The notes under the pieces: generated by a model
What the model was told of the DNA's origin: nothing
The model's input: the letters and a program-made list of their open reading frames with translations, nothing else
The model's database searches: none
Assembly (NCBI GenBank): GCA_007695285.1
Contig: REEC01000155.1
Span: forward strand, 1 to 46,093
Length of the DNA: 46,093 nucleotides
DNA from: Spirochaetaceae bacterium
Lineage (GTDB): Bacteria > Spirochaetota > Spirochaetia > DSM-27196 > PXBQ01
Direction of reading: 5' to 3'
In this document: positions 34,263 through 42,151 of the stretch, piece after piece
Layout: every line of letters begins with the position of its first letter
Position numbering within the stretch: position 1 is the stretch's first letter
Translations under genes and position numbers: made by a program

Positions 34263-35165
34263 ATGCCCAGGATCATCGCAAACATCTGGCTCGACAACGA
34301 GGCGGAGCAGGCCGCCGAGTTTTACGCGTCGATACTCCCGAAGACGCGGATAACCGCGACGACGCGCTACCCGGAGGCGGGGCAAGAGATTCACGGTGGT
34401 AAGCCTGGTTCGGTGCTGACCGTCGATCTCGAGATCGACGGGTTCGGTATGATACTCCTGAACGGCGGTCCGCACTTCCGGCCGAATCCGTCGATCTCGT
34501 TTTTCTGCCACTGCGGCACCGTCGCGGAGATCGACCGGCTCTGGGCCGCGCTCGCGCCGGGAGGGACGACACACATGGAGCTCGGGCAGTACCCGTGGAG
34601 CGAGCGCTACGGCTGGATCTCGGATCGGTACGGCGTATCGTGGCAGATCATCCTCGATCCGGACGCGAGCGAACGCATCGTCCCGTCGTTACTGTTTGTC
34701 GGTGAAAAATGCGGGCAGGCCGAAGAAGCGATGCGCTTCTACACGACAGTGTTCAACGACGCCGCGGTCGGCGAGATTTTCCGGTACGGGCCCGACCAGG
34801 AGCCCGAACGCGAAGGGACGGTCATGTACGGACCGTTTCGCCTCGAAGGTCAGTCGTTCGTCGCCGCGGACAGTGCAGCCGATCACGAGTTCGGCTTCTC
34901 CGAAGGCGTATCGCTCGTCGTCGATGCAAACACGCAGGAACAGATCGATTTTTACTGGGACCGGCTCTCGGCGGTGCCGGAGTCCGAGCAGTGTGGATGG
35001 CTGAAAGACCGGTTTGGCGTGTCGTGGCAGATCTTCCCGGTCACCGAGATGAACGAGCTCTTGTCGCATCCCGATCACGCGGCCGTAAATCGAACGATGG
35101 AAGCGATGCTCGCGATGAAGAAGATCGATCTCACCGCGCTTCGCGCAGCAGCCGCCGGACGGTGA
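34263..35165 (+). CDS. Double VOC-domain protein (PhnB/3-demethylubiquinone methyltransferase-like fold)
   Basis: A 300-residue protein with two copies of a VOC-type (glyoxalase-fold) domain. The first runs from about 1 to 140 (IIANIWLDNEAEQAAEFYASI), the second from about 148 to 290 (VGEKCGQAEEAMRFYTTVF). Both halves carry the YGVSWQI and FGVSWQI segments characteristic of the PhnB-like group. The start at 34263 has GGAGG just upstream. The fold family includes bleomycin-resistance and dioxygenase proteins, but PhnB-like members have no assigned reaction. It is convergent with vapC. Function remains unknown. Confidence 0.8.
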   Translation: MPRIIANIWLDNEAEQAAEFYASILPKTRITATTRYPEAGQEIHGGKPGSVLTVDLEIDGFGMILLNGGPHFRPNPSISFFCHCGTVAEIDRLWAALAPGGTTHMELGQYPWSERYGWISDRYGVSWQIILDPDASERIVPSLLFVGEKCGQAEEAMRFYTTVFNDAAVGEIFRYGPDQEPEREGTVMYGPFRLEGQSFVAADSAADHEFGFSEGVSLVVDANTQEQIDFYWDRLSAVPESEQCGWLKDRFGVSWQIFPVTEMNELLSHPDHAAVNRTMEAMLAMKKIDLTALRAAAAGR

Positions 35166-35211
35166 CGGTAAAGGGATGCGTGGCAGCGAGTTACACTCCC
35201 CGCGTTCCGGC

Positions 35212-35634
35212 TCAGATCGTGATCGGATGCATGCCCGGGAAAAGCGCAAAATCGCGCCAGTTTGAAGAGATAACCAAGCTGATCCCATTTGCCTTGTACG
35301 TCGCAGCAAGCATTGTGTCCAAGAGCCGTTTACGACCGAGACCGTAGACGTGCATCCACGTCAGAAAGAGGCTCACCGCTGCTGCCGACGGCTGAACCTG
35401 CGTCAACTCCCTGCCATTCCACCACGTGGTCGCGCGGGCGAGCGCGTCGCTCATCGTCAGTGGGCGATCGAACCGGCGGGCATCCGTCACGACGTGCACA
35501 AACTCGGCCAAAACCTGCGATGTTAACGCGAATCCTTCGTCCACGTTTTCGCTCGCGACCCATCGTGCCGAGTCGTGGGATGGATGATCCTTCAGCTCGA
35601 ATGCCACGAGGAACGACGTATCTATGCCGATCAC
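35212..35634 (-). CDS. vapC: VapC-type PIN-domain toxin
   Basis: A 140-residue PIN ribonuclease. Acidic residues of the metal site are visible as Asp5 (MIGIDTSF), Glu44 (SQVLAEFVHVV), Asp106 (KRLLDTMLA) and Asp128 (SSNWRDF). It would cleave RNA and is normally neutralised by the antitoxin. Its start overlaps the antitoxin stop by 4 bases (ATGA). All catalytic positions are kept, so it is probably functional. Confidence 0.88.
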   Translation of the reverse strand: MIGIDTSFLVAFELKDHPSHDSARWVASENVDEGFALTSQVLAEFVHVVTDARRFDRPLTMSDALARATTWWNGRELTQVQPSAAAVSLFLTWMHVYGLGRKRLLDTMLAATYKANGISLVISSNWRDFALFPGMHPITI

Positions 35635-35861
35635 CCGAGCATCTCCTCGAGTAAGTCGTCGTCGCGCTCGAGGGGCCGGATCGCTTTTCCCGCTTTGGCC
35701 GGTGCGTGGTCGAAGATGCTCGTGCCGGTCGGAAAGTGTCGCGCTGCGTACTCGGACATCGCCTCACGGATCAGTTCGCTCGCGCTCGCACCACCCTTCC
35801 GCGCACGCTCTTGAAATGCGGCGTACGTATCTTCAGCGACGTGAATCGTGATCGTCTTCAT
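35631..35861 (-). CDS. vapB: VapB-type ribbon-helix-helix antitoxin
   Basis: A 76-residue protein. The N terminus (MKTITIHVAEDTYAAFQERA) forms the ribbon and first helix, and SASELIREAMSEYAARH the second helix. The acidic end (LERDDDLLEEMLG) is likely the toxin-binding part. No ribosome site lies upstream; the promoter places transcription start almost on the ATG, so the message is probably leaderless. An inverted repeat over the -10 (35864-35883) suits autoregulation by the VapBC complex. Confidence 0.87.
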   Translation of the reverse strand: MKTITIHVAEDTYAAFQERARKGGASASELIREAMSEYAARHFPTGTSIFDHAPAKAGKAIRPLERDDDLLEEMLG

Positions 35862-35863
35862 AC

Positions 35864-35896
35864 ATACATACTACCATATGTATATCTGGCAGTCAA
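35864..35896 (-). promoter_or_regulatory. VapBC promoter with an overlapping operator
   Basis: The -35 TTGACT (35891-35896) and -10 TAGTAT (35868-35873) are 17 bases apart on the minus strand. A 7-bp inverted repeat ATACATA/TATGTAT with 6-base spacer (35864-35870, 35877-35883) covers the -10. The -10 ends 6 bases before the ATG, implying a leaderless transcript. Confidence 0.6.
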
Positions 35897-35913
35897 CTCG
35901 ACCGAGAGCGCCA

Positions 35914-36090
35914 TCAGGTACCGGGCTGGTCATCGGCGAGCAACTCACGCCACTGGTCCGGAGCGACCTTCGGCTCGCCCATCTCGCGCGGCTCTGGTGA
36001 CGTCCAGCCCCGGAGTTCGGCGATCCGCCTGATATCTTCGAAAAGCGGCTCCGGAATTTGAACCTGGGTTCGCTTCATGATGTGCATCAT
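35914..36090 (-). CDS. Shortened orphan VapB-like antitoxin
   Basis: A short frame of 54 or 58 residues (starts at 36078 or 36090). It begins MKRTQVQIPEPLFEDIRRIAE, a typical VapB ribbon and first helix, then jumps to RGWTSPEPREMGEPK, which resembles the C-terminal tail of such antitoxins. The middle of the fold, including most of the second helix, appears to be missing, probably through an in-frame deletion. No toxin gene follows. It is likely a remnant, but a short DNA-binding peptide cannot be excluded. Confidence 0.5.
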   Translation of the reverse strand: MMHIMKRTQVQIPEPLFEDIRRIAELRGWTSPEPREMGEPKVAPDQWRELLADDQPGT

Positions 36091-36116
36091 GACAGCGCTG
36101 TTTTATTGACGTCAAT
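36077..36116. promoter_or_regulatory. Cluster of three palindromes between the orphan antitoxin and the aldo/keto reductase
   Basis: ATGATG/CATCAT with a 2-base spacer (36077-36090), ACAGCGCTGT (36092-36101) and ATTGACGTCAAT (36105-36116) lie within 40 bases. The first overlaps the antitoxin start codons; the last borders the aldo/keto reductase promoter. They may be operators. Confidence 0.4.
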
Positions 36117-36144
36117 TGAACGGGGATAACAATCCTGCTACACT
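36116..36144 (+). promoter_or_regulatory. Candidate promoter of the aldo/keto reductase gene
   Basis: -35 TTGAAC (36116-36121) and -10 TACACT (36139-36144), 17 bases apart. The -10 ends 9 bases before the ATG at 36154 and there is no ribosome site, so the transcript would be leaderless or nearly so. Confidence 0.4.
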
Positions 36145-36153
36145 CGCAGCGTA

Positions 36154-37176
36154 ATGGACACCACACAACTTGGAAGAACAAATCTCATCGTAACCCGCTC
36201 GAGTTTCGGCGTTTTGCCGCTGCAGCGCGTGGATTTCGAGACAGCGCGAACCATTCTCAGGCGCGCAGTCGAGGCCGGCATCAACTTCTTTGACACCGCA
36301 AGCGGTTACTCGGACAGCGAGGAGAAGATCGGGTACTCGCTCTCGGACCTCCGTGACCGAATCTTCATCGCGACCAAGTGCTCAGGGGCGGCAAACCGGC
36401 GGGACGTCATCGAGAAAATCGAGCAGAGCCTGCGGCGCATGAAGACCGATCACGTGGACATCCTGCAGCTCCATAACCCATCGACATTGCCGGACCCGGA
36501 CGATCCGGACTCGACGTACGCCGGACTGCTCGAGGCGCGCGAACGAGGTTTGACCCGGTTTATCGGCATCACCAACCACAGCCGCGAGACGGCACGGACT
36601 GCAGTAGAGTCGGGGCTCTACGACACGCTGCAGTTTCCTCTGAGCGCCATTTCCGCGCACGAGGATTTTGAGCTCGCCGACCTCTGCGCCGAACGGAGCG
36701 TCGGGTTCATCGCGATGAAGGCGCTCTGCGGCGGGCTCCTGAACAACGCGCGGCTCGCGTTCGCGGGGCTCCGCGACCGCCGCCACGTCGTTCCGATCTG
36801 GGGCATACAGAAGCTCGAAGAGCTCGAGGAATTCGTGGCGCTCGAAGCCGACCCGCCCGCGCTCACCGACGACCTGCGCGAAGAACTCCGCGCGGCGCAG
36901 GCGGAACTCTCAGGAGATTTCTGCAGGGCCTGCGGCTACTGCCTGCCGTGTCCTTCGGACATCCCGATTCCGATGGCAGCCCGGATCGGACTGCTCGTGC
37001 ATCGCATGCCGAGCGAACGGTTCCGCGAGCCGGAGTGGCAGGAGCGCCTCGCGACGGTGGAGAACTGCATCGAGTGCGGCGTCTGCGCGACGCGTTGCCC
37101 GTACGGCCTCGACACGCCCGAACTCCTGAAACGCCAGCGCGCGAAGTACCTGGAGTGGCTCGACGCCTCGGCGTGA
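36154..37176 (+). CDS. Aldo/keto reductase with C-terminal ferredoxin-type domain
   Basis: A 340-residue protein. The N-terminal ~260 residues form the aldo/keto reductase barrel: FFDTASGYSDSEEKIG (Asp and Tyr of the active site), TKCSG with the catalytic Lys, and LQLHNPS with the His. The end carries Fe-S cysteine motifs FCRACGYCLPCPSDIPIP and CIECGVCATRCPYG. It would use NAD(P)H and pass electrons through Fe-S clusters, as in similar proteins common in anaerobes. The substrate is unknown. Probable leaderless start; it is followed by 139 bases before the Fic gene. Confidence 0.88.
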   Translation: MDTTQLGRTNLIVTRSSFGVLPLQRVDFETARTILRRAVEAGINFFDTASGYSDSEEKIGYSLSDLRDRIFIATKCSGAANRRDVIEKIEQSLRRMKTDHVDILQLHNPSTLPDPDDPDSTYAGLLEARERGLTRFIGITNHSRETARTAVESGLYDTLQFPLSAISAHEDFELADLCAERSVGFIAMKALCGGLLNNARLAFAGLRDRRHVVPIWGIQKLEELEEFVALEADPPALTDDLREELRAAQAELSGDFCRACGYCLPCPSDIPIPMAARIGLLVHRMPSERFREPEWQERLATVENCIECGVCATRCPYGLDTPELLKRQRAKYLEWLDASA

Positions 37177-37265
37177 GTGGTTCCTGCCCACCGTGAGTCG
37201 ATCACCGTTTGATACTCCCGGAAAGGAAGGCTCAGGTGCCCACATGCGACAGAGACAAGTGATTC

Positions 37266-37345
37266 TGGTACATATGCTTGCAATGTGTACCAAAAAAGCG
37301 TAATGTGGTGCATATATGATCGGACGTGTACCACCGTTCGTACCA
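37266..37345 (+). promoter_or_regulatory. Fic promoter region with a repeated GTACCA/TGGTAC motif
   Basis: TGGTAC or its complement GTACCA occurs at 37266-37271, 37287-37292, 37328-37333 and 37340-37345, with a one-mismatch copy TGGTGC at 37306-37311. The first two form an inverted repeat (TGGTACA/TGTACCA). A promoter fits between them: TTGCAA (37278-37283) and TAATGT (37301-37306), 17 bases apart, ending 9 bases before the ATG. The Fic protein has its own winged-helix domain that could bind these sites. Confidence 0.45.
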
Positions 37346-38425
37346 TCTGTCCCATATGATGCTCTACCGCCACTGCCTCCTCCGGCACAGGTGAGTGACT
37401 CCGCGACCGTGTTACGGCGCGAGGCGGACGCTCGGCAAGCTCTCGGCGAGCTCAAGGGCGTGGCAAACATCATTCCGAATCAAGCGATTCTGATTAATGC
37501 GATTGCGCTTCGCGAAGCGAAGGACAGTTCCGGGATTGAGAACATCGTTACTACGCATGACCGGTTGTATCGCGCCGTAGTCGCTGCCTCTTCCGCTGCG
37601 GTGGACCCGTCGACAAAGGAAGTAATACGGTACCGGTCGGCAGTACGAATCGGAGAGTCTCTGGTTCGGAAGCATCGCCTGCTTTCGGTCAATCACATCA
37701 TCAAGATCCAAAGAGAGATCGTGGGCAATGACGCCGGCATCCGCGCGACTCCCGGAACGGCTCTTGTGAACGACCAAACGGGCGAGGTCGTGTACACGCC
37801 GCCGCAGGACCCGGAGGTTATCCGACGGCTACTGTCGAATTTCGCCGAGTTCTACAACGGCGCGGCAACCAGCCTCGCCGACATGGCCGTGCTCCATTAT
37901 CAGTTCGAGACGATCCACCCGTTCCTCGATGGTAACGGTCGCACCGGACGTATTCTGAACGTTCTGTACCTGATACTGAAGGGTTACCTCGAGATCCCCA
38001 TTCTCTACCCAAGCTCCTACATCATCGAGCACAAAGACGAATACTACCGATTCCTGAGGGGGGTGACCGCCGGCGGCGACTGGGAGCAGTGGATCCTGTT
38101 CATGCTGGACGCCGTTTTGGCTACATCGCTCGACACGATTGAAAGGGTGCGCGAGATTCGCTCGGAACTTGACAGGACAGTTGAAGAAGTAAGAGCGGCG
38201 TTTCCGCGAATATACACCAGGGAACTTGTCGAGACGCTCTTTGTTCACCCCTACTCAAAGATTGAGTTCCTGGTGAGTGCGCTGAGTGTAGAACGAAAAG
38301 CCGCATCTCGCTATCTGAAGTCCCTCGAGGAACTCGGTTTTCTGGAAAGTCTGAAGGTTGGCAGGGAGAAGATCTACATCAATGTCCGTCTGATGAATAT
38401 CCTCTCCCGCGAGACCGCAGCCTGA
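37316..38425 (+). CDS. Fic-domain AMPylase-type protein with C-terminal winged helix
   Basis: A 369-residue Fic protein. The core motif HPFLDGNGRTGR (201-212) has the catalytic His and the phosphate-binding residues. An inhibitory helix is present near the N terminus, SSGIEN (71-76), whose Glu normally blocks ATP binding, so this is a class II-type self-inhibited enzyme. The last ~70 residues (VSALSVERKAASRYLKSLEELGFLE) form a winged helix-turn-helix domain. Such proteins transfer AMP (or another nucleotide part) to target proteins. The start is ATG at 37316 with no ribosome site. The targets and any partner are unknown. Confidence 0.87.
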   Translation: MIGRVPPFVPSVPYDALPPLPPPAQVSDSATVLRREADARQALGELKGVANIIPNQAILINAIALREAKDSSGIENIVTTHDRLYRAVVAASSAAVDPSTKEVIRYRSAVRIGESLVRKHRLLSVNHIIKIQREIVGNDAGIRATPGTALVNDQTGEVVYTPPQDPEVIRRLLSNFAEFYNGAATSLADMAVLHYQFETIHPFLDGNGRTGRILNVLYLILKGYLEIPILYPSSYIIEHKDEYYRFLRGVTAGGDWEQWILFMLDAVLATSLDTIERVREIRSELDRTVEEVRAAFPRIYTRELVETLFVHPYSKIEFLVSALSVERKAASRYLKSLEELGFLESLKVGREKIYINVRLMNILSRETAA

Positions 38426-38539
38426 CCCGCCGAGGAACGGGTCTACGATGGCGCCCTCGCCGGCGTCCTGCGCGACAAGCCGTGCGGCATCCCACTGCTG
38501 CTCGATCCTCCAGGCGGCGATCTGCCAGGCGGCTTTCAT
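38424..38539 (-). pseudogene. Possible fragment of a DNA methyltransferase gene
   Basis: On the minus strand, a short frame from the ATG at 38539 reads MKAAWQIAAWRIEQQWDAA and then GEGAIVDPFLGGSG, resembling the DPF-G-SG S-adenosylmethionine-binding motif of adenine or cytosine methylases. After it the frame runs into the antisense of the Fic gene and has no further similarity. The plus strand here is a gap (38426-38584), apart from a small hairpin GACCCG/CGGGTC (38424-38443). The call rests on one motif. Confidence 0.2.
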
Positions 38540-38584
38540 CGGTTCGCACCGTCTGGTATCATGGCCGATCGAGGGAAGGTGCGA

Positions 38585-39985
38585 GTGAAAAAGATTGTCG
38601 CCAAGTTCGGCGGTTCGAACCTCAAGACGATTGAAGATATCCGGAAGATCACGAGGACAGTAGAGAGGTACGAGCGTCCGATAATCGCGGTGGTGTCGGC
38701 CTTCTACGGGATAACGAACCGTCTCACAAGCGGCATTCTGGAATGCCGGGACGACGAGTCGCGGATTGTCGCGCTTCAGGATTTTCTGCGCGAGATGAAA
38801 GAAGACTTGATCAGCCGCTGCATACGTGATGAGGACACACGGCGACAAACCACGGCCGAGCTTGGCGCGCGGCTCGACGATTTGAGACGGGTGCTGCTCG
38901 GGGTACACTACCTCGGCGAGATCCCTCCGACGGTTCACGATCGCGTCTTGAGCTACGGAGAGCGCCTGAGCTCGTTCCTGCTGGCAGCAATCTTCAGAGA
39001 TTCGGGCATCGACGCCGAAGAGCGCCTGCCGGAGGATATCGGCCTCTATACCAACGGAGAACTCCGGAACGCGAGCATCGACTTCAGCCGCTCCGAGCCG
39101 GCGGTGGCCGAAGCGCTGAAAGCAGACACGGTGTTCGTGATCCCCGGATTTTACGGAATTTCCCCCGACGGGAAGACCACGTTACTGGGCCGCGGGGGAA
39201 GCGACTACTCGGCCGCCGCAATCGCGCGCTGTGTTCACGCGGAGAGCCTTGATATCTGGAAGGACGTCGACGGGTTCATGAGCGGCGATCCGGGCATGGT
39301 CGATGCCCCGCACCGTCTGCATACCTTGAGTTACCGGGAGGCCGCGGAGTTGAGTTACTTCGGAGCTCGAATACTGCACCCGCGAACCGTCGAGCCGCTG
39401 CGCGATCAGGGGATACCGATCCGGATCTTCAATATTCACCGGTACCGGGAGGGAATCCTCCCGCTCTCGGTCATCGGCCCGGAACCGGCTCCTTTGCTCG
39501 ACACGAACGGTGCGGATATGCCGCACAGAGTCAAGAGCGTCACGAGCAGCCATGACTTCGCGATTCTCAGGCTGCGCGGTTCAGGGGTAGGCCAAACCCC
39601 GGGGATCCTCGGAACGGCCGCCGTCGCGATCGCCGAGGCCGGCATCAACATCAAGTCGGTCATGACGACCCAGACATCGATCAATATTTTTCTCTCCGAG
39701 GTCGATATTGTCGCCGCTCGCGGCGAGGTTGAGAAGAAAGGCCTGAGCGCCGTTTCCCTGATCGAGACAGAGACCGATCTCTCGGCCGTCGCGTTGGTGG
39801 GGGAAGGCTTATCCGAATGCGAGGAGATCGCGAGCCGTCTGGTCATGGCCTTGAGCAACGCGGGGGTTCACGTCAAAATGCTGGCGCTCGGCGCCAGCGA
39901 GTCCGCTACGTACTTTCTTGTCCGCCGCGATATGGTGGGAACGGCCGTCAAGGCCGCTCACGCGGCCTTTTTTGCCGTCGAGTAA
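38585..39985 (+). CDS. lysC: Aspartate kinase
   Basis: A 466-residue aspartokinase (start GTG at 38585, with AGGGAAGG upstream; an in-frame ATG at 38561 has no such site). The N terminus KFGGSNLKTIEDIRKI contains the kinase K-F-G-G-S motif; GRGGSDYSAAAIAR and KDVDGFMSGDPG follow. Two ACT domains near the end (for example AILRLRGSGVGQTPGILG and AGINIKSVMTTQTS) are the regulatory part, which would bind lysine or threonine. It makes aspartyl phosphate for lysine, threonine and methionine synthesis. It is monofunctional, not fused to homoserine dehydrogenase. Confidence 0.9.
   Translation: MKKIVAKFGGSNLKTIEDIRKITRTVERYERPIIAVVSAFYGITNRLTSGILECRDDESRIVALQDFLREMKEDLISRCIRDEDTRRQTTAELGARLDDLRRVLLGVHYLGEIPPTVHDRVLSYGERLSSFLLAAIFRDSGIDAEERLPEDIGLYTNGELRNASIDFSRSEPAVAEALKADTVFVIPGFYGISPDGKTTLLGRGGSDYSAAAIARCVHAESLDIWKDVDGFMSGDPGMVDAPHRLHTLSYREAAELSYFGARILHPRTVEPLRDQGIPIRIFNIHRYREGILPLSVIGPEPAPLLDTNGADMPHRVKSVTSSHDFAILRLRGSGVGQTPGILGTAAVAIAEAGINIKSVMTTQTSINIFLSEVDIVAARGEVEKKGLSAVSLIETETDLSAVALVGEGLSECEEIASRLVMALSNAGVHVKMLALGASESATYFLVRRDMVGTAVKAAHAAFFAVE
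39950..39973 (+). terminator. Intrinsic terminator built into the last codons of aspartate kinase
   Basis: AAGGCCGC (39950-39957) pairs with GCGGCCTT (39962-39969), an 8-bp stem with a TCAC loop, followed by a run of six Ts from 39968. The hairpin encodes the VKAAHAAFF part of the protein, so the signal lies inside the coding sequence, 12 bases before the stop. It would end plus-strand transcription before the convergent minus-strand gene. Confidence 0.6.
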
Positions 39986-40016
39986 CCACGGAGAACGGTG
40001 CGGGAAGAATCCCTTT

Positions 40017-42077
40017 TTAACACATTCGTTTGCCGTCGATGCAATCGAAATCGACGACAAGGGTACTTCCGTCTTTCATCGTAATACGGGCTCCGTTGGG
40101 CGATCCCGTCGCCATGATGTCCGTGAGCTCGATGGATTCCACCGGAAACAGCTCTTCATCACCCCAGGAAGTATCGTCGGTCTTGTGCAGCATCGCGGAG
40201 ATCATCAGTTCCATGTCGGGACTCATCTGATTGCGGATTCGGACGGCATATAACACGGTACTTTCGTCCGCCTCTGCATTCCGCCCCTCATGGCTGACCG
40301 AGTCGAGCGAATCCCATCCGTTGTACACAACCAACGCAACCTGTCGGCCGGGTATGCACCCGATAATCGCCGCGGCGGAATCCAGCTCCCGCTTCTGAAT
40401 TTCAGGAGAGCGCCCATCGATGTGCGGTAAGCCGTAATGGCCAAGGTTCAGACGATGCTCGAATGCCATTCTGCATCGGTCAACGCGCAGTATTCCTCCG
40501 GGGATAACGATATCCGCCAAATCGATGGTGTATCCGCTGCCGTTGTTGGGAGGTTGCCTCATGATGATCTGTCGATAGAGAACGTTGTCGCGGTATCCGT
40601 TATAGAAAACGGCTTTCGGAGTCACGAACGTATCGTTCTCCGATTCTGTTTGCTCTTGAGACAGACCTAGGTAAAAAACGGAGTCGCGACCGGTGAGGTC
40701 TCTCGGATCCATGCTCTGGAAGCAATACTCCATTGCCGTGATTCCTTCCGGGCTGTGGTCTTCCCACGGGAAGTGCGTATTGTAGCTCAAGCGATTATAG
40801 TTATGGTTTTCTTCATTCACTTTTGCCGGGATGATGTCTGAAGTCCCGGTCTTTCCATGGTTTGCAAGGAGCAGCCCCGGGTTATCGAGAACCGTGGAGC
40901 GGCTCCGCTCGCCGAGACCTTCCCAGAATCCTTCGTTCTCGCCTGCCGTCCAGAACGGAGAGTCTTCGGGCAAGGTCAACGCAAGGTACGGCATGAACAT
41001 CGTGAATGGGCTCGCCGCGCAACTGTAGCCTTGCAGCACGTATTCGCGATGTCCATAAAACCCGAGGCTGGGTATGTCGTTCTCGTAGAAATCGTCCCTC
41101 GTTATAAACTGAAGGATCGAGCCGGAGCATAATCGCCGGGAAAAGCCGGGGTCGAGCGGCTGGGGCTCCTTCAGCATGAACGCGACCGGGAAGCCTCCGG
41201 CAACCCACAGTCGGTAACAGATACTCCGGGACCACATGTTGATGTATCCGTTTCTCGCGAACAAGTGGAGAAACGATTGCATGAGCTTACGGGTGTTCTG
41301 CTCGTATACGTCGGCCATTTCCGGCCAATACCGGTCTCCAAACGCCCGGGCCCAGACGGTTTCGTACACGCCATACATGCTTATCGTGTAATAATTGTAG
41401 TTCTGCTCGAGGTACCACCCGTCACCGGCATGGTACGAAGCAATCCACCGCAGATGGCTCCTCAGCAGGTCTTCGTCAATCTCGTACCCATTCTTTTTCA
41501 GAAAAGAGAGTATCTCGATGTTAAAAAAGCGCCAATTGTTCTGCGTTGTCCTGTGATGCGCCCAGTTCGACAACGTGACGGCCATCGCGTCCTGTTGTTC
41601 TCTGGTGTAGTACGGCCAGATAATGTCGGGCATCGCGAGCAGGAACATACATAAGCCGCCCAACTCACAGGTGAACTGATAAGTGGCGTCGGGGAGCTCT
41701 GCCGGCAACGGAACAGAGTTCTGGTGACCGGGAGTCAGCGCGTTATAGATGTGATCGCAGTAGTAATCGCGGAGACGTATTCCGTTGATCTCGACGTCCG
41801 GCTCAACATGCATCAGCGGGCCGGCCAGCGCCATCGTACGTCGCAACCCTTCAAATTCGAGAGATCGATATCGCCATGGTGGATCGTCGGGTCTGGGATA
41901 GGTTTTTCCCGGAACAGTTGGGAAGATTATGTGTTGGTCAGGTGATTTCACGTGAGTAAACGCCCGCTCAAGCAGGTATTTTGCGCTCTCAATGTAATGG
42001 GTTCTTGTCATTCCCGTGAAAGGGCTCACAGAAAAATCAGGATCGTTTACTTGATACGCGTTACGAGACTTATTCAT
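40017..42077 (-). CDS. DUF2264-like protein, probable (alpha/alpha)6-barrel carbohydrate enzyme
   Basis: A 686-residue protein with no signal peptide. Its N-terminal ~400 residues are helical with many aromatic residues (HHRTTQNNWRFFNIEI, LEQNYNYYTISMYG), a pattern of helical-barrel glycan enzymes. The set matches the DUF2264 family, which I recall as linked to uronic-acid glycosidases, though this is from memory. The C-terminal part is beta-rich and resembles the second domain of polysaccharide lyases. It starts at 42077 with GAGGGA upstream and a strong promoter (42123-42151). It is convergent with aspartate kinase. Substrate unknown; an oligosaccharide containing uronate is plausible given the operator. 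Confidence 0.65.
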   Translation of the reverse strand: MNKSRNAYQVNDPDFSVSPFTGMTRTHYIESAKYLLERAFTHVKSPDQHIIFPTVPGKTYPRPDDPPWRYRSLEFEGLRRTMALAGPLMHVEPDVEINGIRLRDYYCDHIYNALTPGHQNSVPLPAELPDATYQFTCELGGLCMFLLAMPDIIWPYYTREQQDAMAVTLSNWAHHRTTQNNWRFFNIEILSFLKKNGYEIDEDLLRSHLRWIASYHAGDGWYLEQNYNYYTISMYGVYETVWARAFGDRYWPEMADVYEQNTRKLMQSFLHLFARNGYINMWSRSICYRLWVAGGFPVAFMLKEPQPLDPGFSRRLCSGSILQFITRDDFYENDIPSLGFYGHREYVLQGYSCAASPFTMFMPYLALTLPEDSPFWTAGENEGFWEGLGERSRSTVLDNPGLLLANHGKTGTSDIIPAKVNEENHNYNRLSYNTHFPWEDHSPEGITAMEYCFQSMDPRDLTGRDSVFYLGLSQEQTESENDTFVTPKAVFYNGYRDNVLYRQIIMRQPPNNGSGYTIDLADIVIPGGILRVDRCRMAFEHRLNLGHYGLPHIDGRSPEIQKRELDSAAAIIGCIPGRQVALVVYNGWDSLDSVSHEGRNAEADESTVLYAVRIRNQMSPDMELMISAMLHKTDDTSWGDEELFPVESIELTDIMATGSPNGARITMKDGSTLVVDFDCIDGKRMC

Positions 42078-42122
42078 TGAGTTCCCTCTTTGTTTTCAGG
42101 CCAGAGAAATTTGGAATACCTG

Positions 42123-42151
42123 ATGATAGGATCGCCTATAGCATCTGTCAA
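42123..42151 (-). promoter_or_regulatory. Strong promoter of the DUF2264-like gene
   Basis: On the minus strand, -35 TTGACA (42146-42151) is a perfect match, -10 TATCAT (42123-42128) has five of six, and the spacer is 17 bases. Transcription would start near 42116, about 40 bases before the ATG at 42077. Confidence 0.65.

Noticed and set aside
33620-34297. 225-codon minus-strand frame over the sulfatase remnant and the gap
   Set aside because: Its product has no domain, signal or coherent hydrophobic pattern, and it is opposite real plus-strand features.
40002-40018. Tiny hairpin GGGA/TCCC followed by five Ts after the aspartate kinase stop
   Set aside because: A 4-bp stem is too weak to call a terminator; the 8-bp stem inside the gene end is the better candidate.
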